A stretch of 64,000 nucleotides of DNA from Undibacterium sp. CCC3.4 (GCF_034347425.1 NZ_CP133779.1:4464001-4528000), one strand, 5' to 3'. Positions 18,936 through 27,920 are shown, numbered from the stretch's first letter. The notes: generated by a model not told the origin, from the letters alone. Program-made: numbers and translations.

Positions 18936-18962
18936 GGCACGGGGGAAAATTCTCCCCGTGCC
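18936..18962 (-). terminator. Stem-loop after scoB, likely terminator
   Basis: Perfect 9-bp GC-rich stem GGCACGGGG/CCCCGTGCC with a 9-base loop, 20 bases after the scoB stop. There is no strong T tract in the minus direction, so it may be an RNA-stabilising or weak terminator. Confidence 0.5.
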
Positions 18963-18982
18963 TGGGTCAAGCACAGTAGCTA

Positions 18983-19624
18983 TCAGGCAAACGCTGTCAC
19001 ATCAAGCGTCGCTTCAGTTTTCGCCACGATTTCTGCCACGCTCACACCGGGGGCCAGTTCCAGCAATTTCAAGCCTTGCGCAGTTACATCGATGACACCA
19101 AGGTCGGTGATGATGCGGTTGACTACGGCTACACCGGTCAGTGGCAAATTACAGTTCTTGAGAATTTTATGCGCATCGCCCTTGGCGACATGCTCCATGA
19201 GCACCACCACACGCCCGACGCCGGCGACCAGATCCATCGCACCGCCCATGCCCTTGACCATCTTCCCCGGTATCATCCAATTCGCCAAGTCACCGTGCTC
19301 ACTGACTTGCATGGCACCGAGGATGGCCAGATTGATTTTTCCGCCGCGTATCATCGCGAAAGAATCGGCCGAACTGAAGATGGACGAGCCAGGTAAAGTT
19401 GTCACCGTTTGTTTGCCGGCATTAATCAAATCGGCATCGACTTCAGCTTCAGTAGGAAACGGGCCAATGCCGAGCAAACCATTTTCCGACTGCAACCAGA
19501 CTTCAATACCGGACGGTACATGGTTAGCTACCAAGGTCGGCAAACCTATGCCGAGGTTCACGTAAAAACCATCTTGTAATTCGAGTGCCGCACGCGCAGC
19601 CATTTCATCGCGATTCCATGCCAT
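18983..19624 (-). CDS. scoB: Succinyl-CoA:3-ketoacid CoA-transferase subunit B
   Basis: A 213-residue beta subunit of the class I CoA-transferase. The catalytic glutamate is E47 in [31 protein letters not shown] and the C-terminal [11 protein letters not shown] follow the family pattern. With ScoA it exchanges CoA between succinyl-CoA and acetoacetate, feeding ketone bodies into central metabolism. It starts 14 bases after the scoA stop. Confidence 0.95.
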   Translation of the reverse strand: MAWNRDEMAARAALELQDGFYVNLGIGLPTLVANHVPSGIEVWLQSENGLLGIGPFPTEAEVDADLINAGKQTVTTLPGSSIFSSADSFAMIRGGKINLAILGAMQVSEHGDLANWMIPGKMVKGMGGAMDLVAGVGRVVVLMEHVAKGDAHKILKNCNLPLTGVAVVNRIITDLGVIDVTAQGLKLLELAPGVSVAEIVAKTEATLDVTAFA

Positions 19625-19638
19625 TTTCTTCTCCCGGT

Positions 19639-20340
19639 TTATTGCGCGACGCGCACAGTGCGTTGTTCGATACGTTTTTCCGGCGCGGCATTGACGACGA
19701 TGCGCTGCACGAAAATACCCGGCGTGTGCACGTCATCGGGATCGATTTCACCGATTTCCACCAACACTTCGACTTCGGCGACGGTGATTTTGCCGGCCAT
19801 GGCGACATTCGGATTGAAATTACGTGCAGTTTTTCTATACACCAAATTACCGGCCTTATCGGCCTTCCACGCTTTGACCAGTGACACGTCGGCCACCAAC
19901 GCGCGCTCCATGACATAGGTATGACCATCGAATTCGCGCAGTTCCTTACCATCGGCAACGATGGTGCCGACGCCGGTCTTGGTAAAGAAAGCAGGAATAC
20001 CGGCCCCACCGGCGCGCAGTTTTTCTGCCAGCGTGCCTTGTGGGGTGAATTCGAGTTCGAGTTCACCGGCCAAGTACTGGCGCTCGAACTCTTTGTTTTC
20101 GCCTACATAGGAGGCAATCATTTTTTTTATCTGACGCGTAGTGAGTAACTGACCGAGGCCGAAACCATCGACGCCAGCATTGTTCGAAATCGCTGTCAAT
20201 TGTTGCACACCGCTATCGCGCAAGGCGGCGATCAAGGCTTCCGGGATACCGCACAAACCGAAGCCGCCAACGGCAATCGTCTGACCATCGGCGACGATAT
20301 CGGCCAAAGCGGCCCCGGCGTCGGCATAAACTTTATTCAT
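19639..20340 (-). CDS. scoA: Succinyl-CoA:3-ketoacid CoA-transferase subunit A
   Basis: A 233-residue alpha subunit with the N-terminal [16 protein letters not shown] motif, [24 protein letters not shown] and the [11 protein letters not shown] region. Partner of ScoB in one operon. It is divergent from a PAS-LuxR regulator gene whose start is 160 bases away, a position that suggests that regulator could control scoAB. Confidence 0.95.
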   Translation of the reverse strand: MNKVYADAGAALADIVADGQTIAVGGFGLCGIPEALIAALRDSGVQQLTAISNNAGVDGFGLGQLLTTRQIKKMIASYVGENKEFERQYLAGELELEFTPQGTLAEKLRAGGAGIPAFFTKTGVGTIVADGKELREFDGHTYVMERALVADVSLVKAWKADKAGNLVYRKTARNFNPNVAMAGKITVAEVEVLVEIGEIDPDDVHTPGIFVQRIVVNAAPEKRIEQRTVRVAQ

Positions 20341-20453
20341 CGCTGTCTCCTTGGTATTTTAAAAAAGGTGTTCCATTCCTTGCCCGCACACCAGGTCGTT
20401 GCGTGCATGGAGGAATTGATTAATACTTGCCGCCTTAGCATAGGATGCTGCGC

Positions 20454-20459
20454 TATACT
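20454..20459 (+). promoter_or_regulatory. Possible -10 box for the PAS-LuxR gene
   Basis: TATACT 40 bases before the start codon of the regulator. No good -35 hexamer is found at the usual spacing, so this is tentative. Confidence 0.3.
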
Positions 20460-20499
20460 GCGCAATACCGTAAAACTACCTGATCCTATCCGAAACACT

Positions 20500-21057
20500 A
20501 TGCGCACCATGCCTGCCATCGATTTTGCCAGTATTTTTCAACAGGCACCGGTCGGATTATGCGTATCCGAAAATCGCATCATTCTGGCCTGTAACGATGA
20601 ACTGAGCAAGATGTTCGGTTACGCGCAAACGACTTTACTCGGTGCTTCATTTCAAGTCTTATATCCTAGCACGACCGAATTCGAACGTACCGGTGCCCGT
20701 ATCACACCGATCATGAATGCGCGCGGCTATTACTCAGATGAGCGCATCATGAAACGCGCCAACGAAGAATTATTTTGGTGCCATGTTTCCGGCCGTGGTC
20801 TCGATAAGCACGATCCGCATGCGGCCGGCATCTGGACCTTCGAAGATTTGAGCGCGAAACGTCAAGTCAGTGCTGAATTGACGCCGCGTGAACGTGAAAT
20901 CGCCGCCTTGCTGGTCGAAGGAAAAACCAGCAAGCTGATCGCCCGACAAATTGCTCTGAGCCCGCGCACGGTGGAAATGCATCGTGCCAAACTGATGAGA
21001 AAGTTTTCCGCCGCCACCTCGAGCGAGCTGGTGCACAAACTGCTGGGCTCGCTCTGA
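20500..21057 (+). CDS. PAS domain-containing LuxR-family transcriptional regulator
   Basis: A 185-residue two-domain protein. An N-terminal PAS domain (about 7-115; FQQAPVGLCVSENRIILACN, MFGYAQTTLLGASFQVLYP) is followed by a LuxR/FixJ HTH (ELTPREREIAALLVEGKTSK and SPRTVEMHRAKLMRKF). There is no receiver domain, so the input is probably a small ligand or redox cue at the PAS domain. The ATG at 20500 is used; earlier in-frame starts run into scoA. Its divergent location makes scoAB a natural candidate target, which is inference. Confidence 0.9.
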   Translation: MRTMPAIDFASIFQQAPVGLCVSENRIILACNDELSKMFGYAQTTLLGASFQVLYPSTTEFERTGARITPIMNARGYYSDERIMKRANEELFWCHVSGRGLDKHDPHAAGIWTFEDLSAKRQVSAELTPREREIAALLVEGKTSKLIARQIALSPRTVEMHRAKLMRKFSAATSSELVHKLLGSL

Positions 21058-21076
21058 ATCTTCCTCTGACAATGAC

Positions 21077-21532
21077 TCAAGCCGCGGTACGGCGGCGCTT
21101 GGCGAGCGCTTTGAATTCATTGAATTTCTGTTTAATTACTTCAGGCAACACCACCGATTTCTCGCTGAGATGGTCAACCCACACCACCTTGGCCCCCCCC
21201 TCGGCATAAAGCGCATAGCCATCGTCAACCGAACGCATTTCCTGTACGGTTTCAAAACTGCTGCGTCCCAATTCTGAAATATACGTGCATACCTCGACCT
21301 GGCCCGGATATTTCAACGGTTTCTTGAAGGTGCAACGGGCATTGACGATCACCGGGCCATTCCCATTCGCATCAGGCAAGCAACCCATCACCGTCAACCA
21401 TTCGATACGCGCTTGCTCCATGTACTGAAAATACACGGTATTGTTAACGTGTCCCATGGCGTCCATATCACCCCACCGGATAGGAATGGTGACGGTGTAG
21501 ACCAATTTTTTTTCAGCCGATGCCATCTCCAT
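21077..21532 (-). CDS. Acyl-CoA thioesterase, 4-hydroxybenzoyl-CoA thioesterase family
   Basis: About 151 residues with a single hotdog fold. The active-site segment is RWGDMDAMGHVNNTVYFQYM, where the aspartate is the likely catalytic residue, followed by ARCTFKKPLKYPGQVEV. Such enzymes hydrolyse acyl-CoA thioesters; the chain preference is unknown. The start is ambiguous among GTG 21535, ATG 21532 and ATG 21526. It overlaps the stop codon of the upstream SDR gene, so the two are translationally coupled. Confidence 0.9.
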   Translation of the reverse strand: MEMASAEKKLVYTVTIPIRWGDMDAMGHVNNTVYFQYMEQARIEWLTVMGCLPDANGNGPVIVNARCTFKKPLKYPGQVEVCTYISELGRSSFETVQEMRSVDDGYALYAEGGAKVVWVDHLSEKSVVLPEVIKQKFNEFKALAKRRRTAA

Positions 21533-22308
21533 CACTGCACACTCATCCCGTCATCTGCGGTCATGATCGCACCATTGAGGAAACGCGACTCTTCAGCGGC
21601 CAGCAACAGCAAGAGCCCGTCCAAATCTTCCGGCGTGCCGACTCGCTTGCGTGGCAGCATCTCGATCAACTTCTGCCCTTGTTCGGTGTCGAAATATTCG
21701 GAATTGATTTCCGTCGAAATATAGCCGGGACAAATTGCATTGACATTAATACCGTATTTACCCCATTCGACCGCCATCGCCTTGGTCATGTGAACCACAG
21801 CAGCCTTGCTCATGCAATAAATACCTATCTGTGGCAACACCCGCAAACCAGCCACCGAAGCGATGTTGATAATCCTATGTTCTTTGCGGGGATCCCCCTT
21901 GTGGCGCGCAATCATGCGCTTGGCCGCTTCTTGGGCGACAAAAAAAGCGCCACGTTGATTCGTATCCATTACATAAGCATAATCGTCCGGCGTCACATCG
22001 ACCAGCCGCTGGGTAGTCGATACCCCGGAGTTATTGATCAAGATATCGATCGGTCCGGCCTCGGTTTCTGCATGCGCGATCGCTGATTTGATGCTGGCAT
22101 AATCGGTCACATCGAGCGCCACCACATGAGCGGCACCACCGTCAGCTTCGATCTCGGCACGCAATTCTTTGAGCCGATCGATGCGGCGTGAAGCCAACAC
22201 CACTTGCGCACCAGCCTGCGCCAACACTTTTGCAAAGCGTGCGCCAAGACCGCTGGATGCGCCGGTAATCAACGCGATTTTTCCTTCAAAATTGACTTCT
22301 ATGCCCAT
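21532..22308 (-). CDS. Short-chain dehydrogenase/reductase (SDR)
   Basis: A 258-residue classical SDR. TGASSGLG (residues 15-22) binds the cofactor, NNSG (92-95) is the structural motif, and S151, Y164 and K168 form the catalytic group (IASVAGL..YCMSK). The basic residues after the second strand (SRRIDRL) hint at NADP preference. The substrate is unknown; coupling to a thioesterase suggests acyl-CoA or 3-ketoacyl chemistry. Confidence 0.92.
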   Translation of the reverse strand: MGIEVNFEGKIALITGASSGLGARFAKVLAQAGAQVVLASRRIDRLKELRAEIEADGGAAHVVALDVTDYASIKSAIAHAETEAGPIDILINNSGVSTTQRLVDVTPDDYAYVMDTNQRGAFFVAQEAAKRMIARHKGDPRKEHRIINIASVAGLRVLPQIGIYCMSKAAVVHMTKAMAVEWGKYGINVNAICPGYISTEINSEYFDTEQGQKLIEMLPRKRVGTPEDLDGLLLLLAAEESRFLNGAIMTADDGMSVQ

Positions 22309-22634
22309 CAGTAGCTCCGCAAAAAGTTTGAAACGATCAGATTCATCTGATTCGCTATGATGACATAGTTATTTACTACTAGCATAGCGGGTCTCAATAT
22401 TCTATCGCCAGCAGTCGGTCGGCGTTAGGTGAAATCGGCGGCAAAATCTTGCAAAACGCACAGAATGTGGTGCATAGCCAACGAGCGTCTGCGATAATCG
22501 CGATTCTCTCTCGATAGAGCCTGTTGGTAAGCTTCATCTAATCGGAAACTTGCGCAATAAGATTGCAGCAGCTACCATGCTCTACATAATTTAGCACGTT
22601 CGTTCGAAAATATTTTCAGAAAGCGATTACAGCC
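22309..22634. other. Intergenic region between SDR and ETF-QO genes
   Basis: About 326 bases between divergent genes and no gene seen. It must hold promoters for both directions. The best plus-strand candidate is TTGCAG (22563-22568), 16 bases, CATAAT (22585-22590), 45 bases before the ETF-QO start. Confidence 0.4.
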
Positions 22635-24305
22635 ATGTCCTTAACCCTTCTTGAGCAGTATGGTCCGCGCGATGCGATGGAATACGATGTCGTCGTCGTT
22701 GGCGGCGGTCCGGCCGGTTTGTCGGCAGCGATCAAACTCAAACAGTTGGCCGCGGCCAAGGGTGCCGAGCTGTCGGTCTGCGTATTAGAAAAAGGCGGCG
22801 AACTCGGTGCCCATATTTTGTCGGGTGCGGTAATGGATCCGCAAGCGATCACTGAATTATTTCCCGATTGGAAAGAACGCGGTGCGCCGCTCAACACCCC
22901 GGTCAGCGAAGACCGTTTTTTGTTCTTGACCGAAACCAAGGCACACAAGACACCGAACTGGATGTTGCCCGGCTGTTTTCAAAATCATGGTAACTATGTC
23001 ATTTCGCTGGCCAATGTCGTACGCTGGTTAGGTCAGCAAGCCGAAGCGCTGGGCGTGGAAATTTTCCCCGGTTTTGCCGCTGCCGAAATTCTCTATACTG
23101 AAGATGGTGCCGTCAAGGGCGTCGCCACCGGCAATATGGGTGTCAATCGCGCCGGCGAAGCCGGACCGGCCTTCCAACTCGGCATGGAATTGCATGCCAA
23201 ATACACGCTGTTCGCCGAAGGCGCCCGCGGTCACCTCGGCAAGCAACTGATCGCTAAATATGACTTAAGCAAAGGCAAGGATCCGCAAACCTACGGCATC
23301 GGCATCAAAGAGCTGTGGGAAATCGATCCGGCCAAACACCAACCGGGTCTGGTCATCCATTCGGCCGGGTGGCCCTTACCCAGCGATGTGTATGGTGGCT
23401 CTTTCCTTTACCATCTTGAAAACAACCAGGTCGCAGTCGGTTATGTGGTCGGCTTGGCGTATGACAATCCGTATTTGTCACCGTATGAAGAATTTCAACG
23501 CTACAAAACGCACCCGGAAATCAAACATTTCCTCGAAGGTGGTAAACGGATCGCCTACGGTGCCCGCGCAATTACCGCCGGCGGTCTGCAATCGCTACCG
23601 AAATTGAGCTTCCCGGGCGGTGCCCTGATCGGTTGCGAAGCCGGCTTCCTCAATGTCAGCCGCATCAAAGGCAGTCATGCGGCGATCAAAACCGGTATGC
23701 TGGCAGCTGAGGCCGTGTTCGATGCCCTTGCTGCAAACCGCAGCTACGATGAAGTGACCGCTTACAGCACAGCCTTTGAAGCCTCGTGGCTGCATGAAGA
23801 ATTGCACAAAGCACGCAACTTCAAACCGTGGATGAGCAAAGGCCTCTACCTCGGTGCTGTGATGGTCGGCATCGATCAACTGCTGTTAGGTGGCAAGGCG
23901 CCCTGGACACTGCATCACACCCACGCCGACCACGAATGCCTGCGCCCGGCCGCCGAATTCACACCGATCGTTTACCCTAAGCCCGATGGGAAAATCAGCT
24001 TCGATCGCTTGTCATCGGTCTTCATTTCCAACACCAATCATGCTGAAGATCAGCCGATTCATCTGACCCTCAAAGACAGCAGCGTGCCGGTCAACCTGAA
24101 TTTGGCGCGCTATGCCGGACCGGAAGCGCGTTATTGCCCAGCCGGCGTGTACGAGTACATGAAAACCGAGGATGGCCAAGATAGATTGCAAATCAATGCA
24201 CAAAACTGCGTACATTGCAAAACCTGTGATATCAAAGATCCTAGCCAAAACATCGTCTGGGTGACCCCGGAAGGTGGCGGCGGACCGAATTATCCGAATA
24301 TGTAA
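22635..24305 (+). CDS. Electron transfer flavoprotein-ubiquinone oxidoreductase
   Basis: A 556-residue ETF-QO. The N-terminal FAD site is VVVVGGGPAGLSAAIKL (residues 18-34); a quinone-binding/membrane-surface region lies in the middle (YGARAITAGGLQSLPKLSFP). The C-terminal 4Fe-4S cluster ligands are C501, C525, C528 and C531 (RYCPAGVYEY and NCVHCKTCDIKDPSQNI). It passes electrons from fatty-acid and amino-acid dehydrogenases, via ETF, to ubiquinone at the inner membrane. It stands alone and ends in a strong terminator. The genes for ETF itself are not in the window. Confidence 0.97.
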   Translation: MSLTLLEQYGPRDAMEYDVVVVGGGPAGLSAAIKLKQLAAAKGAELSVCVLEKGGELGAHILSGAVMDPQAITELFPDWKERGAPLNTPVSEDRFLFLTETKAHKTPNWMLPGCFQNHGNYVISLANVVRWLGQQAEALGVEIFPGFAAAEILYTEDGAVKGVATGNMGVNRAGEAGPAFQLGMELHAKYTLFAEGARGHLGKQLIAKYDLSKGKDPQTYGIGIKELWEIDPAKHQPGLVIHSAGWPLPSDVYGGSFLYHLENNQVAVGYVVGLAYDNPYLSPYEEFQRYKTHPEIKHFLEGGKRIAYGARAITAGGLQSLPKLSFPGGALIGCEAGFLNVSRIKGSHAAIKTGMLAAEAVFDALAANRSYDEVTAYSTAFEASWLHEELHKARNFKPWMSKGLYLGAVMVGIDQLLLGGKAPWTLHHTHADHECLRPAAEFTPIVYPKPDGKISFDRLSSVFISNTNHAEDQPIHLTLKDSSVPVNLNLARYAGPEARYCPAGVYEYMKTEDGQDRLQINAQNCVHCKTCDIKDPSQNIVWVTPEGGGGPNYPNM

Positions 24306-24325
24306 GTAGCACCGAAGAACACAGT

Positions 24326-24362
24326 GAAACGGGCCCGGTTGAGCAACAACCGGGCCCGTTTC
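24326..24362 (+). terminator. Terminator after ETF-QO
   Basis: A perfect 16-bp stem, GAAACGGGCCCGGTTG with its complement, and a short loop, 20 bases after the stop. The T tract is short. Confidence 0.8.
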
Positions 24363-24844
24363 ACATTGCGGGGTGCAAGTCAGACGCACGCTCAGGGAAA
24401 CTGACGATGGCAATGGCAAATTTCAGGCCGGTTTGATATGTTTATTTCTTTGCAAGGGCCCGTGGTTTGGCCACAAAGCGCTGCTTTCGACTGCACTGCG
24501 TCGTTTCATCGGCATGCCGCTACGAGCAAACTCATCGGCGTACTCACCTTGTCGACCTGGTATCCTGCTTGCTCTCCTCTGCCTCGCACGCCTGCCTGCC
24601 ACGGCCTCTGCGCCAAGCGGCATCAGCGGCAGCGTCCTCAGCAAGGTCCAGACATTGACATCCTCTCCGGCAAAAAAAGGCTGTCCTTGGAGACACAAGT
24701 ATAGAGAAGCGCACAAAAACTACACCGATCCAAGAGCGCTTGATGGCGATTTCTTGCATGTTTTTTCACTATGCCGCAGCTATGATGCGAACAAGAATTG
24801 AATGCGCTAATAACCGTCCAAGCATACTCGGAAAGGAGTTTACC
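24363..24844. other. Intergenic region before the paralogue cluster
   Basis: About 480 bases with several overlapping ORFs in both strands but none with a convincing start, codon pattern or family. One plus-strand frame around 24550-24650 has a Cys/Arg/Ser-rich composition faintly like the N-terminus of the following paralogues and might be a decayed copy; this is weak. A promoter for the first paralogue is expected between 24740 and 24830; TATGAT (24781-24786) is a possible -10. Confidence 0.35.
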
Positions 24845-25480
24845 GTGCCCGCCATCTCTGCCTGCTGTCCCAGTCCTCTTAGCAGCGCTTGCGCGGCGCT
24901 CGGCTCTGGCCTGCGCCGTGCCGCCTCCTGTTTGGCGCGCGCTTTTTGTTGTGCCCGCAATAGTCCCGAAGTACCAGCTGCTTCGTCTGTCAACGTGGAG
25001 AAACACATAGATAACGCCATAGCTACGGAAGAGATCGATCCGACATACCTGCCGGTGATGCGCGGAGAAGGAACGAAACTGGCGACGAAAGCGATCGATC
25101 AGCGCAAGTCCGCCACGGCATTTTTCATGCAAATGTCTTTGCTCAGTAGCCCACACAATTTGAACCACCGCCTCGACGATATCCGTTCTTACGCTCAGAG
25201 CCGTACACCCCATTGTAGACGCGGCAATCAGGTCAAGCATCTCAACAGCATCGTGCGTGACTTGCAGAATCTCGCAAATTGGCTACCCGATGGCCAACTG
25301 AAAACAAACACCCAGCGCTGCAACGCCGAACTCAGATCCAAGCTGATGAAAGTAGCTAGAAACGGCATCATCAGCCAAGAAACGGCCCAAGACTGCCTGC
25401 GGTCGATTAGCGATCTGAGGATTGGTTTTGAGAAAGATCGCATAATCAAACAGGATAGAAATACCCTCGTCGGAATTTGA
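24845..25480 (+). CDS. Unknown protein, tandem paralogue family member 1
   Basis: I do not recognise this family. The start is GTG at 24845 with AAAGGAG 7 bases upstream, matching the N-termini of the next two genes (an earlier in-frame ATG at 24740 has no such match). The 211-residue product begins VPAISACCPSPLSSAC and continues into RAASCLARAFCCARNS, a Cys- and Arg-rich, probably amphipathic helix. Conserved later are LPVMRGEG (about 75), LQNLANWLPDG (about 145) and NGIISQETAQDCL (about 175). No signal peptidase site or membrane span is visible. The N-terminus is nearly identical to member 2, also at DNA level, while the rest has diverged. Possible roles include a secreted or membrane-targeted effector; unproven. 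Confidence 0.8.
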   Translation: MPAISACCPSPLSSACAALGSGLRRAASCLARAFCCARNSPEVPAASSVNVEKHIDNAIATEEIDPTYLPVMRGEGTKLATKAIDQRKSATAFFMQMSLLSSPHNLNHRLDDIRSYAQSRTPHCRRGNQVKHLNSIVRDLQNLANWLPDGQLKTNTQRCNAELRSKLMKVARNGIISQETAQDCLRSISDLRIGFEKDRIIKQDRNTLVGI

Positions 25481-25517
25481 TACGTCCCTGCCACTCCCCA
25501 CTTGAAAAGAGTACACC

Positions 25518-26228
25518 ATGCCAGCTCTCTCTGCCTGTTGCCCCAGCCCCCTTAGCAATGCTTGCCAGCCCTTGGTATCCGGCCTGCACCGCGCTGCGTC
25601 CTGTCTGGCACGCGCTTTTTGTTGTGCCCGCAATAGCCAGGAAGAATTACCTGCCGCTCATCTCACCCTTGAGCAGCTAACAAATCAAGCCCAAGATGAA
25701 GCTCTGGCAGTTGCAGTAATGCGCCACTCTCTCGAATCGCAGCCCGATCCAAGATTTCTACCGGCGATGCGCGGGGAAGGTGCCACACTAGGGGCGGAAG
25801 CGAGCCGTCAGCGTGACGCCGCCAAAGAATTTGCAATGCAACTCGTTACCCCCTCTGTGGAGGACAATTTGACCAAGCGGCTCGACGCCATCAAACTGTA
25901 CACCGAGCGCAACGCTGACAAGCCCATCAGCAACGATGAGGCCAAGTACCCGAGCGACATCGTGCATGAGCTGCAGAATCTTTTCAACTGGCTGCCCGAT
26001 GGATACTACAGAACAGAAACTGAGGTCAGCATCGCCAAGCTCAAAACCGAGCGGATGACAGTCAGCAGCGACGGCATTATCAGCCAAGAGTTGGCCACGA
26101 GCTGTCTCAAGGAGATCGGCAGGCTCAAAGCCTGTTTTGTAGTCGCGTCTCAATTAGCCCGGGCCGAACAGTACATGAAGCAGTTGGCAGATAACAATCA
26201 GCTTTTTAGTCAGCGGCATTATCCCTGA
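25518..26228 (+). CDS. Unknown protein, tandem paralogue family member 2
   Basis: A 236-residue protein with ATG at 25518 and AAGAG 6 bases upstream, 37 bases after member 1. The N-terminus MPALSACCPSPLSNAC then RAASCLARAFCCARNS is almost the same as in member 1. Shared blocks: FLPAMRGEG, QRDAAKEFAMQL, RLDAIKLY, ELQNLFNWLPDG, DGIISQELATSCL. It has an extra acidic, Gln-rich stretch (about 50-80) and a longer C-terminal helix. Predicted mostly helical and soluble. Function unknown; the stronger conservation of the first 40 residues suggests a targeting or secretion signal. Confidence 0.85.
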   Translation: MPALSACCPSPLSNACQPLVSGLHRAASCLARAFCCARNSQEELPAAHLTLEQLTNQAQDEALAVAVMRHSLESQPDPRFLPAMRGEGATLGAEASRQRDAAKEFAMQLVTPSVEDNLTKRLDAIKLYTERNADKPISNDEAKYPSDIVHELQNLFNWLPDGYYRTETEVSIAKLKTERMTVSSDGIISQELATSCLKEIGRLKACFVVASQLARAEQYMKQLADNNQLFSQRHYP

Positions 26229-26340
26229 GGAAGCGCGGTTAGGGTAGCGATGCAGACTGAAAAGTATTTTACGACAGCCGCCCTTTAGCGGGAATCGCTC
26301 GGCGTGCTGTATTTTAATAAACCACCAAAAGAAATTAAGC

Positions 26341-27000
26341 ATGCCAACTATTTCCAGTGATTGTAGTAAGCCACTTAGCCGTGCTGGCGCAAGCCTTGCA
26401 GCGAGTCTGCGTGTTAGCATGTCCGGTTTGGCCCGAGCAGTTCGTTGCGTCAGAAATACTCTGGAACCGGCTAGCCGTAGGCTAGCCGAGTCAGACAAGC
26501 GCTCAATTCGGGTGCGCATGACGGACGACATGCAACTGCAAGTGTTTCATGCCAAGTCGACCCGCTCTGCATTTCTGCCTTCTATGCGCAGCAACACCAG
26601 CGCTTCGACTATGACAAAAACCCAAAGAGCGGCAGCACAGCGCTTTGCCGCGCAATTGTCATTGCCGATGCTAAATCACGCATTCAGACAAAACTTGCAA
26701 GCAATTTTAGACTACTGCGACGACCCCGCCTCAAGCACATTACGCATCGATGAACAAAATTGCGTGACGGTGTTGACTGCGCAATTGCAGAATATGGCGA
26801 ACTGGATAGCCGACGGCCCTTTGAAAGCGTTCACGCAGGAATCGAGCATGACACTTGCTGCCGAGCTGGAGAAACTATACGACAACGCCTTCATCAGCCG
26901 CGAATTGGCAGGTGAGTGCGCGCAGATCGTAGGAACGCTCTGTGATCGTTTCGTTCTCGCGCGTTTTTATAGAGAGCTGGAAGCAAGCCAAGCACGATAA
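26341..27000 (+). CDS. Unknown protein, tandem paralogue family member 3
   Basis: A 219-residue divergent member with ATG at 26341 and a weak purine-rich ribosome-binding site (AAAAGAAA). The N-terminus MPTISSDCSKPLSRAG followed by SGLARAVRCVRNT keeps the spacing of the other two but has lost most cysteines. Shared blocks: FLPSMRSNT, QRAAAQRFAAQL, QLQNMANWIADG, NAFISRELAGEC. It lies 112 bases after member 2 and is convergent with the nudix gene. The ordered set of conserved blocks makes common ancestry likely. Function unknown. Confidence 0.82.
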   Translation: MPTISSDCSKPLSRAGASLAASLRVSMSGLARAVRCVRNTLEPASRRLAESDKRSIRVRMTDDMQLQVFHAKSTRSAFLPSMRSNTSASTMTKTQRAAAQRFAAQLSLPMLNHAFRQNLQAILDYCDDPASSTLRIDEQNCVTVLTAQLQNMANWIADGPLKAFTQESSMTLAAELEKLYDNAFISRELAGECAQIVGTLCDRFVLARFYRELEASQAR

Positions 27001-27045
27001 AGGCTGATAAACGCGCTTGGTAAAGCAAGGGAACCGTCTATCGCA

Positions 27046-27606
27046 CTACCAAGCGCCCAGTACCAGCTTTTCCAGCCAGAATGCACCGATGATAGTTTTG
27101 ACGTCGGTAATCTGGCCATTGCGCACCCAAGCCAAGATTTCTTCCGGGCGGGCGGTGAAGGTATCGAGAAATTCGCCATCGTCAAGACTGGCTGGGCCGG
27201 CAACAAGATCGCGGGCAAGATAGATTTCCAGATGCTCGTCAGAATACGCGATGGCATTATGGATCGTGCACAAATGACGCCAGGTACTGGCGGTATAACC
27301 GGTTTCTTCGCGCAGCTCACGTTGGGCGCACAGCAGCGGGTCTTCTCCAGCGTCGATCTTCCCGGCAGGAAATTCAATGAATACCCTATCGAGCGGGTAG
27401 CGGAACTGCCGTTCCAACAAAACACTACCATCATCGAACAGCGGCACGATCACCACGGCCCCCGGATGACGAATATATTCTCGCGTCGTCACTTTGCCAT
27501 CCGGCAATGTGATGCTATCCTTTTGCACACGTAAAAAAGAACCGTCGTAGGCGAGTTCGCCATCGAGTTTTTGCTCGCGCAAATGAGAATCAGGCTGATC
27601 AAGCAT
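27046..27606 (-). CDS. Nudix hydrolase, ADP-ribose pyrophosphatase type
   Basis: A 186-residue protein with a complete Nudix box G82-x5-E88-x7-R96-E97-x-x-E100-E101 (AGKIDAGEDP..RELREETGYT) and the N-terminal strand-rich domain typical of the NudF/ADP-ribose pyrophosphatase subfamily. It would cleave ADP-ribose or a related nucleoside diphosphate. It overlaps the DUF2818 gene by 8 bases, so it belongs at the end of the nuo operon, a common Burkholderiales layout. A 10-bp inverted repeat (27013-27022/27047-27056) spans its stop codon and may help termination. Confidence 0.93.
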   Translation of the reverse strand: MLDQPDSHLREQKLDGELAYDGSFLRVQKDSITLPDGKVTTREYIRHPGAVVIVPLFDDGSVLLERQFRYPLDRVFIEFPAGKIDAGEDPLLCAQRELREETGYTASTWRHLCTIHNAIAYSDEHLEIYLARDLVAGPASLDDGEFLDTFTARPEEILAWVRNGQITDVKTIIGAFWLEKLVLGAW

Positions 27607-27910
27607 GGCGACGTTTCAAATATTGGAAGACAAAGCCAGGAAAGGCGAACACGACGAACAAACACAGCGTGATGGCATAAAATTCCCAGCCCTGAGGGAA
27701 GCGGTTACCGGCGCTGGCTTCCAGTGCAAAGCCTAGCGCACCAAGCACGAAATACAAGGCAAACAACTCGATCAGACGTAGCCAAAATGGCTTGATCGCT
27801 CCGAGCCGTGGCACCGCAACGAGCGCGAAGCAGCGCTGATTGAAAAATGGCAGATTGGCTGCCAAGATGGCCAGCAGCACGATCAAGATGACGGACGCTG
27901 AACTGGCCAC
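27599..27910 (-). CDS. DUF2818 family membrane protein
   Basis: A 103-residue protein with three hydrophobic segments (about 5-20, 43-62, 75-95) and the conserved NLPFFNQRCFALV and PQGWEFYAITLCLF stretches. This small family is found directly after nuoN in betaproteobacteria, and its role is not known; an association with complex I is only suggested by position. It starts 10 bases after the nuoN stop. Confidence 0.88.
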   Translation of the reverse strand: MASSASVILIVLLAILAANLPFFNQRCFALVAVPRLGAIKPFWLRLIELFALYFVLGALGFALEASAGNRFPQGWEFYAITLCLFVVFAFPGFVFQYLKRRHA

Positions 27911-27920
27911 GATACTATCC

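Noticed and set aside
24740..24844. ATG start of paralogue 1 at 24740
   Set aside because: The extra 35 residues have no counterpart in members 2 and 3, while the GTG at 24845 has a strong ribosome-binding site and an aligned N-terminus.
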